Of a DNA stretch of 64,000 nt, positions 35,233 to 41,699 are shown one piece after another. The notes under the pieces are model-generated. The model searched no databases, had not been told where the DNA came from, and saw nothing but the letters and a program-made list of their open reading frames with translations. Source of the stretch: Mucilaginibacter paludis DSM 18603 (GTDB taxonomy: Bacteria; Bacteroidota; Bacteroidia; Sphingobacteriales; Sphingobacteriaceae); assembly GCF_000166195.2 (NCBI RefSeq), contig NZ_CM001403.1, positions 434,001 to 498,000 on the forward strand. The letters run 5' to 3'. Every line of letters begins with the position of its first letter. The stretch's first letter is position 1. A program made the position numbers and the translations under genes.

Positions 35233-35382
35233 TCAGAACTCCCCTCCCAGCCTGTATTTTAAAAGCTGGTTTTCCAGTTTAAGCTTTTCGTTTTCTTCGT
35301 ACAGTTGCAGGGCTTGTTTTTTGAGCAGGTTAAAGTCGCGCAGTTTGCGGCGCAGTTTTTTGAGGTTTACTTCAGTCGCCAT
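35233..35382 (-). CDS. 49-residue coiled-coil protein
   Basis: This short frame begins MATEVNLKKLRRKLRDFNLL and continues with a heptad-like Leu/Glu/Lys pattern (QALQLYEENEKLKLENQLL). It starts inside the end of the 72-residue gene upstream (16-bp overlap), which supports translation. A coiled coil implies oligomerisation. Its function is unknown, and similar short leucine-rich proteins occur in phage early operons. Confidence 0.55.
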   Translation of the reverse strand: MATEVNLKKLRRKLRDFNLLKKQALQLYEENEKLKLENQLLKYRLGGEF

Positions 35383-35585
35383 ACGCGGAGTTTGTTTTTA
35401 TCGAACGGGTCGGCCGATACGGTGAAACGTTTTTCGGTGAGCTTGTGGTAGTGCGCCGATATGGCGTTTGATACTGATGCGCGGCAGGGGGCATCAAAGC
35501 TCAGGCTCTCGTCAACATGCAGGTTGCCCAGTACGGTGCGCCAGCTTACCCGTGTGGGTACAGGAATATTTACATCAATTTTCAT
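35367..35585 (-). CDS. Small protein, first gene of the leftward early operon
   Basis: A 72-residue protein from ATG 35585 (MKIDVNIPVPTRVSWRTVLG .. SNAISAHYHKLTEKRFTVSA). The middle and end (VSNAISAHYHK-TEKRFTVS) resemble a small DNA-binding or arm-type fold, but I do not recognise a family. It is the first gene leftward from the divergent repressor, so it occupies the Cro-like position of a phage switch. Being Cro is an inference from position only. A promoter (TTG-N18-TATATTTG) lies just upstream. Confidence 0.55.
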   Translation of the reverse strand: MKIDVNIPVPTRVSWRTVLGNLHVDESLSFDAPCRASVSNAISAHYHKLTEKRFTVSADPFDKNKLRVWRLK

Positions 35586-35602
35586 ATTTGTTTTGTTAGT
35601 TA

Positions 35603-35710
35603 TGTATATTTGTGTTATCTTGTGATACAAATATACAGAGAATTCTGTATTTACAAGAGAAAGTAGTACAGAAATACAGAAACTATTTATTAGTGGCTGA
35701 TATACAGGAT
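35603..35710. promoter_or_regulatory. Divergent promoter/operator region of the phage-type switch
   Basis: A perfect 11-bp inverted repeat (TGTATATTTGT at 35603-35613 and its complement at 35627-35637) contains a TATATTTG -7 box on each strand. On minus, TTG lies 18 bp further on (35656-35654), giving a full leftward promoter. Next come repeated TACAG motifs: ATACAG..CTGTAT (35632-35649), GTACAGAAATACAGAAA (about 35665-35682) and ATACAGGA (about 35701). These are good candidate operators for the adjacent repressor. Confidence 0.65.
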
Positions 35711-35718
35711 AATAATTT

Positions 35719-36540
35719 ATGGAAACAACCGATAAGAAAGTAAAAATCAAAACCCAAAGGCCCGAAAGCCTGGAGTTTATCAGCTTGTACAATCAGCTTA
35801 AAGGCGTAGCTTTTCAAAACAATGCGATACTTTCGGCTCAGTTGGGCTTTAAAACGGATAGTTCTATTACAGAGATTGTAAAGGGGAGGCAAAATATTTC
35901 TACAGATAAATTACAGAAGTTCAAAGAGATTTACCAGGATTATATCCATACAGATAATTATGGGTCGGGGGTTTTGATGGAGCCTGAGACGGGGTACGCC
36001 AGGGCTATTAAGCAGCAAACTCAAAAGTTTTTTTACTCGGAGTTATCGGGCGATGGCGACGAAACGCCTTTCAGGGATTTGGGTAACGGGCAACTGAATA
36101 TGTTTGTGCCGCTGATACAGGAACGGGCGTATGCGTCGTACATGCGGGGTTTTGCCGATCCGGAGTACCTGGCCGATCTGCCTAAGCACTCGCTGGTGGT
36201 AAGCAAGCAGCACCGGGGCCGCTATGTAGCTATTATTGTGGAGGGTGACAGCATGACGGATGGTTCTATCGATAGTATACCGGAGGGGAGCATTGCTACG
36301 GGCCGCGAGATACAGAAACATCTGTGGACGAGCCGTTTTCATATTCATCGTTTTAAGGATTATATCATCCATCATAAGGAGGGGATTATTATTAAGCGGA
36401 TCATCAAGCATAATGTTGAGGATGGGGTGATCACTTGCGCTTCGTTAAATCCCGACAAGGAAAACTATCCTGATTTTAACCTGAACCTGGATGATTGTGT
36501 GGAGATTTTTAATATCGTAAATGTATCGTTAAACAGGTAA
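35719..36540 (+). CDS. Phage-type repressor: HTH plus S24 (LexA/CI) peptidase domain
   Basis: A 273-residue repressor. The N-terminal part (about 15-75) is a helix-turn-helix of the kind seen in Bacteroidota CI-like proteins (EFISLYNQLKGVAFQNNAIL, SITEIVKGRQNISTDKLQKF). The C-terminal domain has the S24 autoprotease dyad: Ser178 in EGDSMTDG and Lys226 in IIIKRIIKH. DNA damage is expected to trigger RecA-assisted self-cleavage, as for CI and LexA, releasing the leftward operon. The gene is divergent from the early operon and preceded by TACAG operator-like repeats. A small gene follows directly after the stop. Confidence 0.82.
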   Translation: METTDKKVKIKTQRPESLEFISLYNQLKGVAFQNNAILSAQLGFKTDSSITEIVKGRQNISTDKLQKFKEIYQDYIHTDNYGSGVLMEPETGYARAIKQQTQKFFYSELSGDGDETPFRDLGNGQLNMFVPLIQERAYASYMRGFADPEYLADLPKHSLVVSKQHRGRYVAIIVEGDSMTDGSIDSIPEGSIATGREIQKHLWTSRFHIHRFKDYIIHHKEGIIIKRIIKHNVEDGVITCASLNPDKENYPDFNLNLDDCVEIFNIVNVSLNR

Positions 36541-36795
36541 ATGACGCAACAGGAAGCTATCCATAGTGCTTACCGGCAACTGCCCGATCCAAACACTTAT
36601 GCTGACGATTGGTGCACCATCCGTTTTAATGCCCACCGCCTGGCCGATGGCAGCAGCAACGCCTACCTGCGGGTTGATCAGAACTACATTAAGCATTTTG
36701 ATAGCTCGTTGCCTTTTGAGGTGCGCTTTACGAAGGTGAATAATAACGGGGTAATAGAGTGGGAGATTTTAAATAACGATTTTAGCGGGTTGTGA
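36541..36795 (+). CDS. Small protein downstream of the repressor
   Basis: An 84-residue protein whose ATG immediately follows the repressor stop codon, so the two are one operon. Sequence MTQQEAIHSAYRQLPDPNTY .. GVIEWEILNNDFSGL shows an alpha/beta pattern without a recognised family. The stop codon runs directly into an R1 M2-module repeat (GAAGCCCCCTCTAAAC). Confidence 0.5.
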   Translation: MTQQEAIHSAYRQLPDPNTYADDWCTIRFNAHRLADGSSNAYLRVDQNYIKHFDSSLPFEVRFTKVNNNGVIEWEILNNDFSGL

Positions 36796-36990
36796 AGCCC
36801 CCTCTAAACAGCGTAGCTCTCATGCACACCAAAAAACAAACACAGTGCATAATCTCCCCCGGTAGGGGAGACTTTTTTCTTTTTTTTAAAGCCCTCCCTA
36901 CCGGGGAGGGTTGGGTGGGGCTTAGATGCTCCAAATTAAGTATACTGATCATTGGATCAAAAAAAACATACTGATAATCAACACCTTAAC
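36796..36990 (+). repeat. Partial R1 repeat, copy G (M2 and right module)
   Basis: AGCCCCCTCTAAAC .. CTCCCCCGGTAGGGGAGACTT .. AGCCCTCCCTACCGGGGAGG .. TGGGGCTT, then CCAAATTAAGTATACTGATC and ACTGATAATCAACACCTTAA. It is the same order as copy B, without the left hairpin module. Confidence 0.75.
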
Positions 36991-37170
36991 AAGGTACCAT
37001 ATATAATTACAAGCACTTTGCACAAATTGTCGGTGGGGACACCGACTACGGAGAAGACCAAAACAAATGACCTAATAATCAACAACTTAAGTAGACGCCA
37101 TTATAGGATTATAAGCACTTTGAACAAATTATCGGTGGGGACACCGACAAAGGAGAAACAACCACAATGC
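36970..37170 (+). repeat. Tandem duplication of the XRE gene leader, with hairpins
   Basis: Two diverged copies of about 98 bp. Each runs from TAATCAACAMCTTAA through AGCACTTTGMACAAAT to a hairpin TCGGTG-GGGA-CACCGA (37030-37045 and 37132-37147), then GGAG and an ATG. The second copy supplies the AAGGAG ribosome site of the XRE gene. In the first copy the ATG is followed at once by ACC TAA. Confidence 0.7.
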
Positions 37171-37541
37171 CAAAACGACCAGTTACCGACTACGCCAAGC
37201 GGTTTAAAATATTCAGAAAATATAAGGATCTAACCCAGATCCAAATTGCCGATGTATTGGGCGTAACCCAACCCGCGGTACAAAAATGGGAAAGCGGCGC
37301 CACCGACCTATCTATCGAGATCATCCAGAAACTGCGCGACAAGCTGAACATGAGCCTCGAGTGGTTTTTTACCGGCAAAGGCACCAAAGAGTTTGTAGCC
37401 GCCAAAAGCAGCATCATGAAAGATATGGCCACCATCCTCACCGATAGCGAGATGACCAAGTTTCGCCTGCAAACGCTCGAAGAAAATTATAAAAAACTGC
37501 ATGCCGAATTTCATGCCTTTAAACATGGTGTGAAGGATTAG
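37167..37541 (+). CDS. XRE-family helix-turn-helix regulator
   Basis: A 124-residue protein. The HTH covers about residues 8-62: RFKIFRKYKDLTQIQIADVL, GVTQPAVQKWESGATDLSIE and IIQKLRDKLNMSLEWFFTGK. A helical tail (TKFRLQTLEENYKKLHAEFH) probably dimerises as a coiled coil. AAGGAG lies 13 bp before the ATG. The leader carries a hairpin and is duplicated upstream. It follows the S24 repressor operon and may be a second phage-type regulator. Confidence 0.82.
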   Translation: MPKRPVTDYAKRFKIFRKYKDLTQIQIADVLGVTQPAVQKWESGATDLSIEIIQKLRDKLNMSLEWFFTGKGTKEFVAAKSSIMKDMATILTDSEMTKFRLQTLEENYKKLHAEFHAFKHGVKD

Positions 37542-37800
37542 CCCCGTGATGCTTTGTTTTTTATACTTTTAATAAAAACTAAAACAACAATAATATGGAC
37601 CTGAATGCTGTTTTGTGTTAGGCTATTGCCGACTTAAAATCATAATTCAGGATAACAATTCCCTATTCGCGTCGATATTCTTATCTTTGCAAAGCTTTTT
37701 TACGAAAGAATTGCTTATATTCGATATAACTAATAGTACATTTAATCGTTATTAAATAACTCAACCTTAGAGCAGTTTTATTTTTTTAAAGCAAGTTCTT

Positions 37801-38052
37801 ATGAAAATCGCAAAAATAACCGACATGATTAAAGCCATAAAAGCATTCTTTGTAAAATCTAATGGAATTTTGCTACTTCATCATCACAATACGCCTTATG
37901 AAATCAGTGAATACTATCATGAAATCACTAATGATCTGGAAATGAAACACCTTAGTGAAGACAAGAAAAACATGAGAAGTGACGGAAACAAAATCAGGGC
38001 CGACATTAAAAGAGCAAAAGCTGTTTACGAATCTAACCTGGTAAATGGCTAA
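37801..38052 (+). CDS. Small uncharacterised protein
   Basis: An 83-residue protein (MKIAKITDMIKAIKAFFVKS .. DGNKIRADIKRAKAVYESNL), lysine-rich and mainly helical, resembling winged-helix or small regulator folds only vaguely. It lies in AT-rich DNA between the XRE gene and tRNA-Leu. Its last codons overlap the start of the next, frameshifted, frame at 38045. Confidence 0.5.
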   Translation: MKIAKITDMIKAIKAFFVKSNGILLLHHHNTPYEISEYYHEITNDLEMKHLSEDKKNMRSDGNKIRADIKRAKAVYESNLVNG

Positions 38053-38451
38053 GCAAACACGCAATCAAAAAGTCAATCATTTAGAATCACATCAAGGCAA
38101 AGGCCAATCATACGAGCAAAGTGAGATCCTACTATAATAGACTGGATAAAACTACGCACAGAAAAGGAACAAGACGCCAGGTTAAATTTTAATGACAGAA
38201 AAATAACTTTAATAGAAGACTCTACTAAAAAAGCATTTGCCATTGATATGACCACCATCATCATAGCTTTTTTAGTTATTATTTGCGGAATGACATTTTC
38301 TGCCTATTTGGTGTCGCAAAATTTAAAAACAGAAGGCACTATTTTTGGCGGCGTAGTATTGATAGCCATTGTTAATTCCTTTTTAAATTTCAGAAAAAAG
38401 AAAGAGGTCGAAAAACGACCTACAACAAACGCTAAAGAAAAATCCGCCTAA
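38045..38451 (+). pseudogene. Frameshifted small membrane-protein gene
   Basis: ATG 38045 overlaps the previous stop and opens MAKQTRNQKVNHLESHQGKG, ending in TAA near 38137. The -1 frame is open from 38125 without a start codon and reads DWIKLRTEKEQDARLNFNDR, then a hydrophobic helix (TTIIIAFLVIICGMTFSAYL), a second helix and a Lys-rich tail to 38451. Joining the two gives one coherent protein of about 130 residues with two membrane helices. There is no slippery heptamer at the overlap, so a one-base indel is more likely than programmed frameshifting. Alternatively the 67-codon part from ATG 38248 is expressed alone. Confidence 0.5.
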
Positions 38452-38545
38452 ACTTATTGATGCTTGGTTTTTCAATACAAATTCGCCGAGGTCAAATAAT
38501 AATGTATACCGCAACACACATTTTTTAATTTGTGCTATTTTTAAT

Positions 38546-38574
38546 TTGCCAAACCAATAAAATAGCTAATTTTG
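38546..38574 (+). promoter_or_regulatory. Likely promoter of tRNA-Leu
   Basis: TTG (38546-38548), an 18-bp spacer and TAATTTTG (38567-38574) resemble the Bacteroidota consensus, 100 bp before the tRNA. The inverted pair GAGCCC / GGGCTC (38574-38579 and 38592-38597) follows directly. Confidence 0.5.
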
Positions 38575-38673
38575 AGCCCGAAAGTATCAAAGGGCTCCCG
38601 CCCGGTATATTTTTAAGCTGTAAGGTTTTGAGTTAACGTCCATTTGGCCATAAAACTCCAAACCACCTGATAG

Positions 38674-38757
38674 GCCCAGGTGGCGAAATTGGTAGACGCA
38701 CCATCTTGAGGGGGTGGCATTCGCAAGGATGTGGCAGTTCGAATCTGCTCCTGGGCA
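38674..38757 (+). tRNA. tRNA-Leu (anticodon GAG)
   Basis: The acceptor arms GCCCAGG / CCTGGGC pair fully. The anticodon stem CCATC/GGTGG encloses TTGAGGG with GAG at 38708-38710. The long variable arm CATTC-GCAA-GGATG and T-loop TTCGAAT are typical of tRNA-Leu. CCA is not encoded. Confidence 0.95.
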
Positions 38758-39130
38758 CTTTTTGATTGATTGATTGATAAATCATTGGAGGTTACAGTAT
38801 CAAGTAATCATTTTTCCATCTCCCCCTATTTATTAAAAATTGTCATCCCGACCGGAGGGAGGGAACTTTTGCGCCAGCCAGGTATGCCCCACAAATCACC
38901 GGCGAGCACCTCTACTCGGCACAACAGGGCGCCGAATTTGGTTGCCCGGATATGTCTCGGAAAATTCCAAAAATCGGCTATGGAAGATATACCTGATTGG
39001 TAAATTCATCCTGATCAATCACCATACAGGTAAAGCCCCCCCTTCCTGCACCTTCCCCGAGGGAAGGAATCGCACGTGGCCGCCGCTTTTTTTACTGCCG
39101 ATACCTTTCTAAAAACTTATCATCCCCAGT
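38758..39130. repeat. Repeat-filled gap after tRNA-Leu
   Basis: A TTGA tetranucleotide tract (38761-38782) and a half R2 element (TTGTCATCCCGACCGGAGG to GCGCCAGCCAGGTATGCC, 38840-38890). The rest is unassigned. Open frames here look like repeat translations. Confidence 0.55.
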
Positions 39131-39145
39131 AAGCCACCGCGTGTC

Positions 39146-39518
39146 CTAAAAAACAGGGATAATGTTTGGAACTTCATGATCTTATCTGTTGCACAGGCAA
39201 AAGTGCGCACAGGCCAGACTGCACGCCGGGCCGGGAGCTGGCCTGTGGGCGGAAGGATCGGGCAGTCTTGACGTTATTCACCTTTTGTTTGTTTTTTTTA
39301 AGGTGTTCATGAGCTCCCTACGGTCGGTATTGGTTACTTTTGTGTCAAGACAAATTGCGGTAGCAATCATTCACACCAAAAACAAACAAAAGTGAATAAC
39401 GTAACAGCCCTTCACGCGGCGATTGAGCGTGCCGATGCTTTAAATTATGAATACTGATTGTCGGAGCAAAAATATGCGCTAATTATCTACAAATTAACAA
39501 AATATCATTATAAATAAC
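39146..39518 (+). repeat. R1 modular interspersed repeat, copy C (M1)
   Basis: AACAGGGATAATGTTTGGAA, then the GACTGC..GCAGTC hairpin (about 39220-39270). The M1 module has arms GTTATTCACCTTTTGTTTGT (from 39274) and the complement of ACAAACAAAAGTGAATAAC (ending near 39401). The right module is CACGCGGCGATTGAGCGTGCC to TATCATTATAAAT. A half R2 element (TCCCTCC..GTCGGGATGACA) follows near 39600-39623. Confidence 0.8.
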
Positions 39519-39682
39519 ACAGAAACTTCCCGCCATACAAGTATACTTGTGCCCCTCTTCAATGCTTCTTCTTGTCGTAAACTTATCGCTCTCAAAAGTT
39601 CCCTCCTACCGTCGGGATGACAAATTGTTGAAATCGATAGCCACAAAGCAAACAAACCTAACCCCCAACACCACCACCCCCA

Positions 39683-40156
39683 TCACTTCACACCACCATC
39701 ATTCCAGCGTAAAAAGTCCAGCAGTTGGCGGGCTTCGGCATCGCTAACGGGCGACATGGTCATGCCCGTGGGGTGCTGTAGCAACAAGGCCCGGCTTATC
39801 GGGTCCTTTTGTTCCATTTCTTTGGGGTTGGTTATTTGGTTTAAAATCCACTCGGGCGTGCGCCGGGCGGTAACATCTTTTAAGCCGGGGCCAACGGTAT
39901 TATCGCCGGTGGCTTTATGGCAGGCAGCGCACCTGGCCAAAAACAAAGCCTCGCCACGGGCGGCCTGCGCCCTGCTTACGCTATCCAACTTAACCCACTT
40001 AAAATGCCCTACCCCTTTGCTCTCGCTTTTAACAATTTGCGCGGCGGGTGGGGCCGGTGTACTCAGCGCAGCATCCTGCGTGCTTTGGCTACCGCCGCAG
40101 GCTGTAAAAATTATAATGGCAACAAAAGGTAAAAGGTTTAACAAGGAGGCTCTCAT
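39683..40156 (-). CDS. Lipoprotein c-type cytochrome
   Basis: A 157-residue exported mono-haem cytochrome. From ATG 40156 the N-terminus is a lipoprotein signal (SLLNLLPFVAIIIFTAC, lipid Cys20), followed by a Ser/Pro/Ala linker. The haem site CAACH uses Cys76, Cys79 and His80, and a distal Met ligand is available in HPTGMTMSPVSD. The fold is of cytochrome c class I (GEALFLARCAACH .. GLKDVTARRTPEWILNQI). A longer frame to 40246 would not place the signal at the start. It is divergent from the HxlR regulator. Electron partner unknown. Confidence 0.85.
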   Translation of the reverse strand: MRASLLNLLPFVAIIIFTACGGSQSTQDAALSTPAPPAAQIVKSESKGVGHFKWVKLDSVSRAQAARGEALFLARCAACHKATGDNTVGPGLKDVTARRTPEWILNQITNPKEMEQKDPISRALLLQHPTGMTMSPVSDAEARQLLDFLRWNDGGVK

Positions 40157-40410
40157 GCTATGGCAGGGTTTGTTTAGCGGTAAAACTAAGGTACACGGCG
40201 CTGCACTGGCATGATGCCCGTCAGCAAAAAACATGATGATGGGCATACCTTCCCCCGGTTATAAACACATCATGCAGCATGGCAAAAAATGGCAACATTA
40301 AAACCTGATGTTTTTATTTAACCCGCGGACGGCAAATATACCGTACCTTTACTATCTAAAGTATAGCTGCATTTAAAAACATACCGCTATCATTCTAAAA
40401 CAGCAAAGCC

Positions 40411-40812
40411 ATGGACAACACCACAAGCACTGCCTTACCGGCCCGCTCGGCCGAAGCCTGTCATGCCAACGTAAACGCCGTTCGCGATGCCCTTTACGTA
40501 TTAAACGGCAAATGGAAATTACCCCTCATTGTATCCCTGCTAAACGGCCCCCGGCGCTTTAAAGAAATACAGCGCGCCTTAGTTGATATTACACCCAAAG
40601 TACTATCAAAAGAACTGCGCGAACTCGAAATTAACGGCCTCATTGAACGCCAGGTATTTAACACCGTGCCCGTAACCGTAACCTACCAGCTCAGCCCCTA
40701 TAGCGACAGCCTGCATCCGGTAATTGAGTCGCTTATGCTTTGGGGCCAAAAACACCGCGAGCGCATTGTACAAGAGCGCCGCTCTGAGCCGGTGGCGATG
40801 GAGATTGATTGA
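40411..40812 (+). CDS. HxlR-family transcriptional regulator
   Basis: A 133-residue winged-helix regulator. The family landmarks are VLNGKWKLPLIVSLLNGPRR, FKEIQRALVDITPKVLSKEL, RELEINGLIERQVFNTVPVT and YQLSPYSDSLHPVIESLMLW. Many members respond to electrophiles or oxidants through an N-terminal cysteine, and one is present here in AEACHANV (about residue 13). It is divergent from the cytochrome c gene with 254 bp between. The last codons merge into a TTGA tetranucleotide tract, which sets the C-terminus. Confidence 0.88.
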   Translation: MDNTTSTALPARSAEACHANVNAVRDALYVLNGKWKLPLIVSLLNGPRRFKEIQRALVDITPKVLSKELRELEINGLIERQVFNTVPVTVTYQLSPYSDSLHPVIESLMLWGQKHRERIVQERRSEPVAMEID

Positions 40813-41104
40813 TTGATTGATTGATTTGGGACGGCTTAACAGGGCGTTGCCTTCGGCCCGGGCCATCCGCTCATACGGCGCAGGCCTTAGCCACAGGGCC
40901 GGTATCCGCTACTGTCCCTAACGCGGAGAGAGATTATTTTTGATTGATTGATTTTTGAATGATTGATTGATTAGCATTGCCCGACCGCTCACCACCATGC
41001 CATCCCGACCGGAGGGAGGGACCTTTTGCGAGCGAAAAATATGCGGCATACCCAGCGCGCGCATACAGCTTAGCACGCGCAGAAGTTCCCTCGTACCTCG
41101 GCTA
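40803..41104. repeat. R7 tracts, R3 copy 2 and R2 copy
   Basis: TTGA units (40803-40830), R3 (GGGCGTTGCCTTCGGCCC .. GGGCCGGTATCCGCT .. AACGC, 40842-40924), TTGA units (40941-40975), then R2 (GCCATCCCGACCGGAGGGAG .. GAAGTTCCCTCGTACCTCGG, 40998-41105). The right end of this R2 lacks the final GATGACA where the fold-back element begins. Confidence 0.75.
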
Positions 41105-41354
41105 TGGTGTGTACACATCTTTTTGAGCAAAACCCCATCGGGGTTAAAGCTCGGTAGCCTATTGGTGAGTTGGATTTTGCGTGCCGTTAGGTACGCTACT
41201 TCTTCACTTTTTGATAACCGAATGTCAAAAATAGCGCATATGCAACCGATAGGTATCGTACCTACCGGCACGAAACCTTTGTTATTGATCATTTCTACCG
41301 AGCTTTTACTCCTCCGGAGTATTTTAATCGCACCAAAAAGATGTGTATACACGG
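41105..41354. repeat. R9: 250-bp fold-back element (MITE-like)
   Basis: Outer arms GTGTACACATCTTTTTG (from 41109) and CAAAAAGATGTGTATACAC (ending 41352) are inverted. Further inward are AAAGCTCGGTAG / CTACCGAGCTTTT and CGTGCCGTTAGGTACGCTAC / GTATCGTACCTACCGGCACG. Nearly the whole element can fold on itself, and it encodes no protein. Confidence 0.75.
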
Positions 41355-41399
41355 CGGGATACTCAGCATCACATAATTTTAAAAAGGGAAAGGTTAGCA

Positions 41400-41699
41400 A
41401 ACGTAAATAGCAAAAAGGCGCAAAGTTGTTATGTCCCGTTTCTTAGCGTCTTGGCGCCTTTGCGTTACTCTTTTATATTTTTTATCAGCAATCAAATCCC
41501 TTAACCTAATAGTGTTGCCGGCCTGCATGACAGGGAGATGAAAGTGGTTGATTGTTTAAGTAGGCATCACGAAGTCCCCTTAATAACCTGATCCTGTTTC
41601 TTTTAAACACAAAACGCTTCCCCCCTGCTTCTTGCATCTAACTTCTTGCATCTAACCTCCTACTTCTCCCCCCTGCTTCTTGCATCTAACTTCTAACTT
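41400..41699. other. Intergenic region with pyrimidine tracts
   Basis: AAAGGCGC / GCGCCTTT inverted motifs (41415-41452) and then R6 pyrimidine units (CTTCTTGCATCTAACTTCT, 41620-41708), which run into the stop of the multi-PAS gene. I see no gene. Confidence 0.5.

Noticed and set aside
38674..38757. tRNA-Leu as attachment site of the neighbouring phage-type region
   Set aside because: The phage-type genes lie on the 5' side of the tRNA, no integrase is present, and no second copy of the tRNA 3' end is seen in the window.
40918..41400. 160-codon open frame on the minus strand
   Set aside because: It runs through R2 and the R9 fold-back and has no family features.
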